Positions 1 to 6,880 are shown, counted from the stretch's first letter. The stretch is DNA of 17,004 nucleotides from Minisyncoccota bacterium (GCA_028280145.1 JANQMM010000030.1:1-17004), one strand, 5' to 3'. A program made the numbers and translations. The notes: generated by a model not told the origin, from the sequence alone.

Positions 1-1
1 A

Positions 2-379
2 GCCGATACGGGCATCGAGTGCGCGCTTTTGTGGGATATTCGAGGACATGAAGCAGGTTTCTATGGTGCGCGCGTGTTTCCAACATCAACGAGTCTTACG
101 ATCGGTACGGATCAAGGCATAAATTGCCTGAACGTAGATATTACAAGAGCCGCATTCCCTTGGAGTGTGACGCAGGCGGCATCTGCGGCAACCACGACCT
201 TTGAACTTGATTTCCCAAACATAAACGCTTGCACCATTGTACAAGTGGCAAAATATCAGGCTTCTGGAAGAGAGAATACTACTGTTTTTTCTCGTGGTTA
301 TAACGTGCCGTGCAACGCAACGACAACCTCACCGAACGCGGTTGAGCGAGCCATTCAGGTGCGGTATATTTTCAATTAA
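2..379 (+). CDS. C-terminal part of an unrecognised, probably exported protein
   Basis: The reading frame is open from the left edge, so this is the last ~125 residues of a longer protein; an apparent TTG start at 29 is probably internal. The fragment is rich in Thr, Ser, Asn and aromatic residues, has several cysteines and no hydrophobic helix, and ends with VRYIFN. That composition fits a beta-rich extracytoplasmic or pseudopilin-like C-terminal domain, but I see no diagnostic motif and do not assign a family. Its TAA stop shares an A with the ATG of ligA (TAATG overlap at 377-381), so the two genes are probably translationally coupled. Confidence 0.75.
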   Translation, partial: ADTGIECALLWDIRGHEAGFYGARVFPTSTSLTIGTDQGINCLNVDITRAAFPWSVTQAASAATTTFELDFPNINACTIVQVAKYQASGRENTTVFSRGYNVPCNATTTSPNAVERAIQVRYIFN

Positions 380-2409
380 TGAAGAAGCCCACACAAACCG
401 GCACAAAAGACAGGATAGAGAAATTACGTGATCTTGTTGCCCATCACCAACATCTCTACCACGTGCTTGATCAGCCTGAGATCTCAGATGAGGCATACGA
501 TTCACTTCTTCGTGAACTTATTTCACTAGAAGAAGAGTTTCCGCAATACCAGATAGAAAATAGTCCGAGTATGCGCGTTGGTGGTACACTTCTTGAGAGC
601 TTTACCAAGACCACACACTCGGTACGTCAGTGGTCTCTTGATAACGTATTCAATTTTGAAGAACTTTCAAAATGGCAGGAAAAATTGCAACGCATTCTTA
701 TAAAAGAGTACGAAGGGAAACTTCCAAAACTTGAATACTGCGCCGAATTAAAGATCGACGGACTCAAAATTGTGCTCACCTATGTAGGAGGCGCACTGGT
801 GCGCGCGGCAACACGCGGCGATGGCATTATCGGAGAAGATGTGACACACAATATTAGAACGATCGGTAGTATTCCACTTACACTCTCCCGAGCGGTTGAT
901 ATAACCGTTGCAGGTGAAATATGGCTCTCAAAAAGAGAATTTGAACGCATCAATCGCGAACGCAAAAAAAACGATGAGCCGTTGTTCCAAAATCCACGAA
1001 ACGCAGCGGCTGGCACTATTCGCCAACTTGATTCTAAGATTACCGCATCTCGAAAACTTGATTCCTTTATCTATGATATAAGCCACATTGCCGGAGACGG
1101 GCTGGAATGGAAAACACAAACAGAAGAGTTGGAGCTTTTACGTGAGCTTGGGTTTAAGGTTGAGGGTCATTATAAACTCTGCAAGAGCATTACTGATATT
1201 GAGAAGTTTTACAATACATGGACTGAAAAGAAAGAGAAGCAGGATTTTGGTGTGGACGGCATTGTTGCCAAAGTGAACGATGTCGCCTTGCAGGAAAAAC
1301 TTGGTCACACCGGCAAGGCTCCCCGTTTTGTCGTTGCGTACAAATTTCCGGCAGAACAAGTGACCACGACAGTGCATGACATCGTATTACAAGTGGGAAG
1401 AACAGGTGTAGTTACTCCTGTTGCTGAACTTGAGCCGGTATTTGTTGACGGTTCAACTGTGTCTCGGGCAACACTGCATAATGAAGACGAGATCAAGCGA
1501 CTTGATGTTCGTGTAGGTGATACGGTTATCTTGCAGAAAGCGGGTGATGTCATTCCCGATATCGTCTCGGTAATAACGAGTTTGCGCAAAGGCACAGAGA
1601 AGCCCTATAAGTTCCCTAAGAAAGTGATGGCCTGTGGTGGTGATGGGCGTATAGAGCGTGTGCCGGGACAGGCCGCGTGGCGTTGTGTCGCAAAAGACTC
1701 GCCGGAGCAGACAAGACAAAAGCTCTATTATTTTGTATCAAAAAAAGCTTTCAATATCGACGGCCTTGGTCCGCGCATTCTTGACCTGCTCTTCGAGAAA
1801 AAGCTCATCAAAACATTTCCGGATATTTTCGAGCTCAAGGCAAAAGATCTAAGTCCGCTTGAAGGTCTTGGTGAGAAATCTGCGGACAATATAATCTCAC
1901 AGATCAAGGAAGCAAAGCGAGTCAGCTTGCATCGGTTCATTATTTCGCTTTCCATTGACGGGGTGGGAGAGGAGACGGCGTACGACCTGGCTCGGCACTT
2001 TGGTTCATTCAAGGTATTGCAAAAGACCAATGAGGAAGAACTAATGAAAATTGATGGCGTTGGTGACATAGTCGCACGCTCGATCGTGCATTGGTTCAAA
2101 CAGAAAAAACATCAGGATATGCTCAAGCGTCTCCTAAGACATGTCAACATAGAAGAGGGCGGTGTAAAAGAAACATCAACTAAATTTGAAGGACTAACAT
2201 TTGTCATAACAGGAACACTTGATTCAATGAGTCGTGACGAGGCAAAAGAGAAGGTGCGGCTACGTGGTGGTGCGGTTTCAAGTACTGTATCAAAAAATAC
2301 CGATTACGTGATCGTAGGGGCAAACCCCGGATCAAAAGCACAAAAAGCAGAAACAATGGGTGTCGAAATGTGGGACGAAGATGCGTTTCTGGCAGAGCTC
2401 GATATGTAA
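379..2409 (+). CDS. ligA: NAD-dependent DNA ligase LigA
   Basis: LigA seals nicks in replication and repair using NAD+. At 676 aa it has the normal length. Order: N-terminal Ia domain (~1-70); adenylation domain with the KIDG motif, Lys125 being the AMP acceptor, then RGDG (146-149), VDGIVAK (292-298) and YKF (321-323); OB fold with GRTGVVTPVA (340-349); zinc-finger region (~412-445); four helix-hairpin-helix turns (LG/VG-type between ~460 and 570); C-terminal BRCT (~600-676). The zinc finger is degenerate: compared with the usual four cysteines only Cys419 and Cys436 remain, with Val416 and Ser441 at the other two ligand positions. ATG 379 overlaps the preceding stop, which fixes the start and suggests coupling. 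gatC follows after ~30 bases. Identity is certain; zinc binding is doubtful. Confidence 0.98.
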   Translation: MKKPTQTGTKDRIEKLRDLVAHHQHLYHVLDQPEISDEAYDSLLRELISLEEEFPQYQIENSPSMRVGGTLLESFTKTTHSVRQWSLDNVFNFEELSKWQEKLQRILIKEYEGKLPKLEYCAELKIDGLKIVLTYVGGALVRAATRGDGIIGEDVTHNIRTIGSIPLTLSRAVDITVAGEIWLSKREFERINRERKKNDEPLFQNPRNAAAGTIRQLDSKITASRKLDSFIYDISHIAGDGLEWKTQTEELELLRELGFKVEGHYKLCKSITDIEKFYNTWTEKKEKQDFGVDGIVAKVNDVALQEKLGHTGKAPRFVVAYKFPAEQVTTTVHDIVLQVGRTGVVTPVAELEPVFVDGSTVSRATLHNEDEIKRLDVRVGDTVILQKAGDVIPDIVSVITSLRKGTEKPYKFPKKVMACGGDGRIERVPGQAAWRCVAKDSPEQTRQKLYYFVSKKAFNIDGLGPRILDLLFEKKLIKTFPDIFELKAKDLSPLEGLGEKSADNIISQIKEAKRVSLHRFIISLSIDGVGEETAYDLARHFGSFKVLQKTNEEELMKIDGVGDIVARSIVHWFKQKKHQDMLKRLLRHVNIEEGGVKETSTKFEGLTFVITGTLDSMSRDEAKEKVRLRGGAVSSTVSKNTDYVIVGANPGSKAQKAETMGVEMWDEDAFLAELDM

Positions 2410-2439
2410 CTCTAGAGCTTGGATATAAAGAATGATAGT

Positions 2440-2751
2440 ATGGAGCGTATGATCAAAATTGAAGAAATCGAAAAGTTGGCAGAACTCTGTCGCATTGATG
2501 TAACGGAAGATGAGAAGAAGAGTCTGGCCTCTGATATTGAATCAATTTTGGAATATATCTCACAAATTCAAGAGGTGGCCTCGGTAGAGTCGAAGCCGGA
2601 AGTGGGCGTGCACCGCAATGTGATGCGTGAAGACGGGAAGCCTCATAAGAGCAAACTCTACACCGAATCGCTTCTTAAATCAGCACCCAAGCGGGAGGGG
2701 GGGCATGTAAAGGTTAAAAAAATATTGTCCCAGAATCAAAAAGGGCTATAG
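2440..2751 (+). CDS. gatC: Asp-tRNA(Asn)/Glu-tRNA(Gln) amidotransferase subunit C
   Basis: GatC is the small subunit of the GatCAB amidotransferase that converts misacylated Glu-tRNA(Gln) and/or Asp-tRNA(Asn) to the correct amide; it wraps around GatA and stabilises the complex. The family pattern is visible: IEEIEKLAELCRIDVTEDE near the N-terminus, then LASDIESILEYISQIQEV, and the conserved NVMRED in the middle. The start is uncertain. TTG 2419 would add seven residues, ATG 2440 gives 103 aa, and ATG 2449 (MIKIEEIEK) matches the usual family start best; a GGAG lies only 3 bases before 2449. I used 2440 as a compromise. The gene lies between ligA and gatA; only 9 bases separate it from gatA, so cotranscription is very likely. 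Confidence 0.95.
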   Translation: MERMIKIEEIEKLAELCRIDVTEDEKKSLASDIESILEYISQIQEVASVESKPEVGVHRNVMREDGKPHKSKLYTESLLKSAPKREGGHVKVKKILSQNQKGL

Positions 2752-2760
2752 AGAAGACTG

Positions 2761-4182
2761 ATGAATGAACATACACAAAAAACACTTGGAGAATTGAAGG
2801 ATATGCTTGAAAACGGCGAATGTTCGGCTGTTGACCTTGTAAAAAAGAGCTTGAAGACAATAAAAGAGGAAAATGATGAGATCAATGCATATCTTGAGGT
2901 TTTTGATGATGCTCTTGAGGAGGCAGAGGAGGCAGATAAGAGAAGAAAAAAAGGAGAACAAGGGGCACTTCTTGGTATTCCGATAGCAGTGAAAGACAAT
3001 ATGCTCATTGAGGGTAAGACGGTGAGTGCGGGCTCAAAGATACTTGAAAATTATACGGCAAGTTATGACGCTTTCGTTATCCAAAAACTGAAGGAGTCGG
3101 GAGCGGTCATCGTTGGACGTACGAATCTTGATGAATTTGCTATGGGTGGTTCAACAGAAAATTCAGCATTTGGTGTTGTAAGAAATCCGCACGATAAGAC
3201 ACGCGTGGCAGGTGGCTCGTCGGGCGGTTCTGCCGCCGCGGTTGCAATGGGTAGCGTGCCGGTTTCTCTTGGCTCTGACACTGGTGGTTCAATTCGAGAA
3301 CCCGCCGCATTTTGTGGATGTGTAGGACTTAAGCCAACGTATGGCACGGTATCGCGAAACGGACTCATTGCTATGGGCTCGTCTTTGGACCAGATCGGCC
3401 CATTTGCAAATACGGTTGATGATGTAGAACTTCTCTTTCGGGTCATTGAAGGTCATGATCCTAAAGACAGCACATCACTACTGCACCCGGAGTTTGCAAC
3501 GGCGGATAAAAACACACTTACCATCGGTGTCCCACGAAGCTTTTTTAAAGAAGGCGTGCGCTCTGACGTGTTGGAGCAGTTTGAGGCAACACTCGAAATG
3601 CTCAAGACAGCAGGTCACACCATAAAGGATATTGAGCTTCCGTATATCAAATATTCACTTCCGGTGTATTACATCATCATGCCGGCTGAAGCCTCGACCA
3701 ATCTTTCAAGATTTGACGGCATGCGTTATGGCTTGCATGTAGAAGGAAAAGATCTGTTGGAAGAATATAAAAAAAGTCGGGGGAAGGGTTTTGGAAAAGA
3801 AGTTCGCAGGCGGATCATGCTCGGCACGTATGTACTTTCATCCGGTTACTATGATGCATACTATGGAAAAGCAACGACCGTTCGCAAGATGATCCAGGAT
3901 GACTTTACACGTGCGTTTAAGGATTGTGATGCCATCGCAACACCAACCACACCCAGCCCGGCCTTCACCATAGGAGAAAAAGAAGATCCGGTTTCAATGT
4001 ACCTTACTGATATTTTTACTGTTCCGGCAAATATTGCGGGTATTCCCGGCATTTCTGTCCCGATGGGTAGTGTAACGCGACACGACAAGAAGCTCCCTAT
4101 AGGATTTCAGATCATGGCTCCGCATATGCACGAAAACACTCTTTTTACACTCGGACGTCTGGTGGAGAAAAAAACAAACTAG
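2761..4182 (+). CDS. gatA: Asp-tRNA(Asn)/Glu-tRNA(Gln) amidotransferase subunit A
   Basis: GatA is the glutaminase subunit of GatCAB: it releases ammonia from glutamine and passes it to the GatB kinase site for transamidation of mischarged tRNA. The 473-aa protein is full length. The amidase-signature triad is intact: Lys78 in GIPIAVKDN, cis-Ser153 in AGGSSGGSAAA, and nucleophile Ser177 in GSDTGGSIREPAAF. The conserved GLKPTYG and LDQIGPFA segments follow. The gene follows gatC by 9 bases and the next gene starts 3 bases after its stop. gatB is not in this stretch, so the operon encodes only two of three subunits here; gatB must be elsewhere if the complex works. Confidence 0.98.
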   Translation: MNEHTQKTLGELKDMLENGECSAVDLVKKSLKTIKEENDEINAYLEVFDDALEEAEEADKRRKKGEQGALLGIPIAVKDNMLIEGKTVSAGSKILENYTASYDAFVIQKLKESGAVIVGRTNLDEFAMGGSTENSAFGVVRNPHDKTRVAGGSSGGSAAAVAMGSVPVSLGSDTGGSIREPAAFCGCVGLKPTYGTVSRNGLIAMGSSLDQIGPFANTVDDVELLFRVIEGHDPKDSTSLLHPEFATADKNTLTIGVPRSFFKEGVRSDVLEQFEATLEMLKTAGHTIKDIELPYIKYSLPVYYIIMPAEASTNLSRFDGMRYGLHVEGKDLLEEYKKSRGKGFGKEVRRRIMLGTYVLSSGYYDAYYGKATTVRKMIQDDFTRAFKDCDAIATPTTPSPAFTIGEKEDPVSMYLTDIFTVPANIAGIPGISVPMGSVTRHDKKLPIGFQIMAPHMHENTLFTLGRLVEKKTN

Positions 4183-4185
4183 TTC

Positions 4186-5544
4186 ATGGATAGAGAAAAG
4201 AAAAAATATCCGTATGGGTGGGAGGAACCTCTCATCATTACGTTACTCATTGTTTTTTTGTTGCAGTTTCTCGCAGGATTTTCTGGCTTCATAGTAAGTC
4301 AAACAGGAGTAAATACTGACGGTTTCTTTAGCGTGTTTCTTGGGAACCCGAAATTACAGGCAGACACTCCCATCGGAACAAAGATCATAAACGCACGAGA
4401 CGGTCTTATCTATGCGGGGCCGGGAAGTGATGAAGTGATCGGTGAGGCAAAACGCGGGGATCTCGGGGAGGTTGTTGGCGGTCCTATTTTAATAGATGGT
4501 GAGCTGTGGTGGGAGATAGAGTACGAGGACGGCACGCGCGGTTGGGTGCGGGGTAGTGATATAGAAATCGATCTTGAGCGGGATCGCAAGGCGCTTAAGG
4601 CGAATACACCAATTGGCACAAAGGTGCAAGCGACAGAAGAAACAACTGTCTATAGTAGTCCTGAAGGGGGTATTCCGGTTGGCACTGTCTCGGAAGGTGA
4701 GAGAGGTACTATTATTGGGGGGCCGGTTGAGGTTGACGGTGAGCGATGGTGGCAGGTGAAGTATGAGGACGGTACGGTTGGATGGGTGCCTGAAAGCAGT
4801 CTTGAAGTGGATGTAAAGCGGGATATTCTTGGACTTAATGACACTACTTCCCTTGGTACCGCAATAAAGAGCATAGAGAATCTTGATGTGTTTAATTTCC
4901 CTCGAAACGGCATTGTCATTGGTACGCAGGTGCGTGGGGCACTCGGAACGCTGGTAGGTGGTCCTGTAACGGTGAGCACCACGCGTTGGTGGGATGTTGA
5001 TTTTGAAGAAGGTGTCGATGGGTGGGTGGATGAAGAATTGTTGGAAAGACAGTTCCCGCTACAACAGGCCGCGGAAAGTACAGGCAGTTTTTTAAGAAAA
5101 GTGGCATTTCTTGTTTCAGCGATTCTCGGTGTTGGTGTCATTATGCTTTTCTTTAAGCTACGCGATGAGATTCGGCGTGAGTATCATCTATTCAAACCGC
5201 TCTCGGTCTTGCCGGACGAACATCATGCAAAGCACGATAAATGGTCTCGAGTATTGGAGCACGTGAATTCAGATAACCCGAATGACTGGAGGCTTGCGAT
5301 CCTGGAGGCTGATATCATGCTTGAAGAAATGGTAGACACTATGATGCTTGGTGGCAATACATTAGGTGAGAAACTGAAGCGTGTTGAGCGTGCGGATTTC
5401 AAGACCATTGATAAAGCTTGGGAAGCACATAAGATGAGAAATGCTACTGCACACCAGGGGGGAGATTACATTCTTACGCAACGTGAGACAAAGCGTATTA
5501 TCGCATTATATAAGGATGTCTTTGATGAGTTTCATTTTGTGTAA
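4186..5544 (+). CDS. Membrane protein with three SH3b repeats outside and a HEPN-like domain inside
   Basis: A 452-aa protein with two membrane segments (~14-38 and ~304-324), predicting N- and C-termini in the cytoplasm and the middle outside. The middle carries three SH3b-like repeats at residues 61-121, 141-201 and 221-281, with an exact 80-residue period; each has (T)xxGT at its start, a VGGPV-like centre, WW and a closing GWV. SH3b domains commonly bind peptidoglycan or other envelope ligands. The cytoplasmic part (~360-452) is helical and contains R418-N-A-T-A-H423, the RNxxxH form of the R-x4-6-H motif of HEPN domains. It starts 3 bases after gatA and is probably in the same transcript. 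A role as envelope sensor or anchor is inference; RNase activity is untested. Confidence 0.85.
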   Translation: MDREKKKYPYGWEEPLIITLLIVFLLQFLAGFSGFIVSQTGVNTDGFFSVFLGNPKLQADTPIGTKIINARDGLIYAGPGSDEVIGEAKRGDLGEVVGGPILIDGELWWEIEYEDGTRGWVRGSDIEIDLERDRKALKANTPIGTKVQATEETTVYSSPEGGIPVGTVSEGERGTIIGGPVEVDGERWWQVKYEDGTVGWVPESSLEVDVKRDILGLNDTTSLGTAIKSIENLDVFNFPRNGIVIGTQVRGALGTLVGGPVTVSTTRWWDVDFEEGVDGWVDEELLERQFPLQQAAESTGSFLRKVAFLVSAILGVGVIMLFFKLRDEIRREYHLFKPLSVLPDEHHAKHDKWSRVLEHVNSDNPNDWRLAILEADIMLEEMVDTMMLGGNTLGEKLKRVERADFKTIDKAWEAHKMRNATAHQGGDYILTQRETKRIIALYKDVFDEFHFV

Positions 5545-5624
5545 GGGGTGAGAATTGGTTGGCGCCAGAGATTCAATAATGTTGAGTGTTTTATAAAGCC
5601 TTATATGCAAACAATTACACGTGC

Positions 5625-5630
5625 TATAAT
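5625..5630 (+). promoter_or_regulatory. -10 box (TGC-TATAAT) of the 5637 gene, leaderless arrangement
   Basis: A perfect TATAAT preceded by TGC (extended -10) lies 6 bases before ATG 5637, so transcription should start at or next to the A of the start codon. No good -35 is seen. This favours ATG 5637 over an upstream in-frame TTG at 5586. Confidence 0.7.
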
Positions 5631-5636
5631 GCGGCC

Positions 5637-5972
5637 ATGAACAACAGAGAAGGACTCCCTATAGAACAAGAATCACCACACGATCAGCTTTATGATAAGG
5701 CTTTAGATAAGCTTTCTGGACTTTTTCCTGATGCTGAGGAGGATATGCGTGCTGGGAGAAAAGGTAGAATTGTAGACAGTTTCCTGACAGATGTTCTTGA
5801 AGAAGCTGGTGTGAAGGGCGGAAGCTATTTTCATCGCATGTCAACAGAGCAACAAAAAGAAGCGCTTTCGAACATAGATACTGAGGCCATGTTTGAAGGT
5901 GTGTCGCCAGAAATCATTGAATTTTATAGAAAGAGAATAGATACCTCTGATGAAGAAGCGACAGAAGAGTAG
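5637..5972 (+). CDS. Small acidic hypothetical protein
   Basis: A 111-aa protein that I do not recognise. It is acidic and predicted mostly helical, with an acidic tail (SDEEATEE), and lacks signal peptide and membrane segments, so it is probably cytosolic. The start was chosen at ATG 5637 because a consensus extended -10 box ends 6 bases upstream; the longer frame from 5586 would run through that promoter. The gene stands alone between the SH3b membrane protein and the palindromic terminator shared with tRNA-fMet. No catalytic motif is visible. Confidence 0.75.
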   Translation: MNNREGLPIEQESPHDQLYDKALDKLSGLFPDAEEDMRAGRKGRIVDSFLTDVLEEAGVKGGSYFHRMSTEQQKEALSNIDTEAMFEGVSPEIIEFYRKRIDTSDEEATEE

Positions 5973-6006
5973 TTTTTAAATCTAGAGTCACATTTTTCAC
6001 TTTCCT

Positions 6007-6052
6007 AACACGTACTACAAAAGGCCCTTAAGGGCCTTTTGTAGTACGTGTT
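6007..6052. terminator. Perfect 46-base palindrome, bidirectional terminator of the 5637 gene and tRNA-fMet
   Basis: Both arms are 23 bp without mismatch or spacer (centre between 6029 and 6030). The core is GGCCCTTAAGGGCC flanked by AAAA on the left and TTTT on the right, so it works as an intrinsic terminator on either strand. A further 12-bp outer arm lies beyond the A/T tracts. The right end overlaps the last two bases of the minus-strand tRNA-fMet (discriminator at 6051). It lies 34 bases after the stop of the upstream gene, and so serves convergent transcription. Confidence 0.88.
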
Positions 6053-6121
6053 GCGGAGGCGGGAATTGCACCCACGTCTGGAGGTTATGAGCCTCCCGAG
6101 CTACTGCTGCTCCACTCCGCG
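6051..6121 (-). tRNA. Initiator tRNA-fMet (CAU)
   Basis: Read on the minus strand it folds as a cloverleaf: acceptor CGCGGAG/CTCCGCA with the C1xA72 mismatch that marks bacterial initiators, D stem GAGC/GCTC, anticodon arm GGAGG-CTCATAA-CCTCC, T stem GTGGG/CCCGC, discriminator A73, no encoded CCA. Oddities: the 7-base D loop AGCAGTA lacks the G18G19 pair, T-loop position 55 is G instead of U (TGCAATT), and the third anticodon-stem pair is A29:U41 rather than G:C, so it has AGG/CCU instead of the usual GGG/CCC. The last change is known in some mycoplasma-type initiators. A -35/-10 promoter lies upstream at 6135-6162 and a palindromic terminator directly abuts the 3' end. Confidence 0.93.
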
Positions 6122-6134
6122 ATGAATTTATCCA

Positions 6135-6162
6135 ATTGTAGAAAGACTGCAGTTAGAGTCAA
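6135..6162 (-). promoter_or_regulatory. Promoter of tRNA-fMet (TTGACT-16-TACAAT)
   Basis: On the minus strand TTGACT (complement of 6157-6162) and TACAAT (complement of 6135-6140) are separated by 16 bases. Transcription would start about 6 bases upstream of the mature 5' end at 6121. It is one of the few near-consensus two-box promoters in the window, as expected for a stable RNA. Confidence 0.75.
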
Positions 6163-6242
6163 GGCTGACTTGCACCACTCGGGAGAAACCTCCCGGTTCA
6201 AATGTGTCCCACACATTCTCACCTACTCTCCACTCCGCGATG
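6157..6242 (-). pseudogene. Degenerate tRNA-fMet-like sequence upstream of the real initiator tRNA
   Basis: On the minus strand this begins with a 15-base exact copy of the tRNA-fMet 5' end plus three upstream bases (6228-6242 repeats 6110-6124). Further along, CGGGAGG and GGTGCAA appear in the same order as in the tRNA, so it looks like a diverged colinear copy. It cannot fold as a tRNA: the 3' acceptor strand is missing. Two extra hairpins are present: a 7-bp stem with loop CCC (6201-6217) and a 6-bp stem with a 4-base loop (6180-6195). The end overlaps the -35 box of the real tRNA gene. It could also be a remnant of the same kind of tRNA-derived element seen after the next two tRNAs; confidence is low. 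Confidence 0.4.
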
Positions 6243-6301
6243 GATATTTCAATAATACTACACGTTTTTCGTAAAAATGCAAATGGTCTATTGAAAAGAA
6301 C

Positions 6302-6329
6302 TTGCAACCATGCTATTTTTTTGTTTACT
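6302..6329 (+). promoter_or_regulatory. Probable promoter of the tRNA-CAU gene
   Basis: TTGCAA (6302-6307) and TTTACT (6324-6329) are 16 bases apart, and a start ~7 bases downstream would fall just before the tRNA 5' end at 6340. Confidence 0.5.
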
Positions 6330-6339
6330 GCATACATAC

Positions 6340-6413
6340 GCCGGGATAGCTCAGTTGGTTAGAGCGTAGGACTCATAAACCTAAGGTCGGTGGTTCAATT
6401 CCACCTCTCGGCA
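6340..6413 (+). tRNA. tRNA-Met (CAU), elongator type
   Basis: Cloverleaf with acceptor GCCGGGA/TCTCGGC, D stem GCTC/GAGC with normal TTGGTT in the loop, anticodon loop CTCATAA, T arm GGTGG-TTCAATT-CCACC, discriminator A73, no encoded CCA. G1:C72 pairs, so it is not an initiator. A CAU anticodon could also be tRNA-Ile2 if the C is lysidine-modified, and sequence alone does not settle this. The fifth anticodon-stem pair is an A31xA39 mismatch, giving an effective 9-base anticodon loop. A long hairpin begins 3 bases after the 3' end, and a tRNA-derived non-coding element follows. Confidence 0.92.
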
Positions 6414-6416
6414 CTT

Positions 6417-6456
6417 ACACAAAAAGAAGTAGTTGTAAAACTACTTCTTTTTGTGT
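6417..6456 (+). terminator. Long hairpin terminator after tRNA-CAU
   Basis: Perfect 18-bp stem with loop GTAA. The inner part GAAGTAGTT/AACTACTTC is followed by T5, which pairs with A5 on the other side, and an outer ACAC/GTGT clamp closes the hairpin. It starts 3 bases after the tRNA discriminator base. Confidence 0.85.
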
Positions 6457-6463
6457 TTATGGT

Positions 6464-6604
6464 GAGGTGGAATTGAACGACGGAGCAACCATGTCCAAAC
6501 AGTCTGGGGGACTGTTTGGACATGTCTTTTGTTGCGAGTCGTGTCCCGCCGCACTTCTCGCGTAGGCGAGTTAGTGACGGTCAGGACATTCCACCTCTCG
6601 GCAC
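6464..6604 (+). ncRNA. tRNA-trailing structured element A
   Basis: Non-coding element with a clear nested fold. P1: 6464-6473 pairs with 6588-6597 (10 bp); its 5' strand is part of a 15-base inverted copy (6464-6478) of tRNA positions 53-67, and its 3' strand is part of a 17-base direct copy of the tRNA 3' end. P2: CGAC/GTCG, an internal loop GGA/GA, GCAAC/GTTGC, a 6-base bulge, then a 15-bp stem (6490-6504 with 6510-6524) and loop TGGGG. P3: GTCC/GGAC, CCG/CGG, a bulged A, CACT/AGTG, a T/TT loop, CTCGC/GCGAG, loop GTAG (6543-6587). Element B downstream of tRNA-Asp has the same fold with different bases. Orientation follows the tRNA, and the GA-type internal loop fits RNA read on plus. Function unknown; expression is not shown. 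Confidence 0.75.
6588..6604 (+). repeat. Direct copy of the tRNA-CAU 3' end
   Basis: Identical over 17 bases to 6398-6414, that is tRNA position 58 through discriminator A73 plus one base. The offset is 190 bases. Such a duplicated tRNA 3' end resembles an att-site repeat of a tRNA-targeting element, but it also forms the 3' strand of stem P1. Confidence 0.9.
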
Positions 6605-6616
6605 ACGTTGAAATAG

Positions 6617-6643
6617 AAACCTTTCTCGCTGAGAAGGGTTTTT
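6617..6643 (+). terminator. Hairpin terminator after element A
   Basis: Stem of 11 bp with one G:T pair (6617-6627 with 6631-6641), loop GCT, then T's. It lies 12 bases after the end of element A and 7 bases before the next start codon, so element A has its own likely 3' end. Confidence 0.7.
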
Positions 6644-6649
6644 ATATGT

Positions 6650-6871
6650 ATGCAAACAGAAAAAATACAAAAGATAACACTCAAGATATTCTTTCCCGCC
6701 ATGTATCTTTGTGCATCCATTGCATTAGTCGCGTTGTGGTTGGAAGAACATTTAGTCGAATCGTTTTTCTTACTCATTCCAAGCTTTTTCATCATTGGTC
6801 TTGCCGCCCTCATTACGTGGTGTGTCGCGATGGTAGTCGAGTTTCGAAATATTGCGAAAGGCAAAAAATAA
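6650..6871 (+). CDS. Small two-helix membrane protein, hypothetical
   Basis: A 73-aa protein with a short charged N-terminus (MQTEKIQK), two hydrophobic segments (~12-31 and ~37-64) and a basic C-terminus (NIAKGKK), typical of a small inner-membrane hairpin protein with both ends in the cytoplasm. I recognise no family. It sits between element A with its terminator and tRNA-Asp. A longer overlapping minus-strand frame runs through tRNA-Asp and is rejected. The hydrophobicity pattern and gap-filling position support a real gene; the alternative is a chance frame. Confidence 0.65.
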   Translation: MQTEKIQKITLKIFFPAMYLCASIALVALWLEEHLVESFFLLIPSFFIIGLAALITWCVAMVVEFRNIAKGKK

Positions 6872-6874
6872 GCT

Positions 6875-6880
6875 ATACTA
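6875..6880 (+). promoter_or_regulatory. Possible -10 box upstream of tRNA-Asp
   Basis: TATACT, the form seen before several other genes here, overlaps the end of the small membrane protein gene. It would give a ~50-base leader before the tRNA, so it is only tentative. Confidence 0.3.

Noticed and set aside
780..2099. Several minus-strand frames inside ligA
   Set aside because: They are shadows of an intact, well-supported gene.
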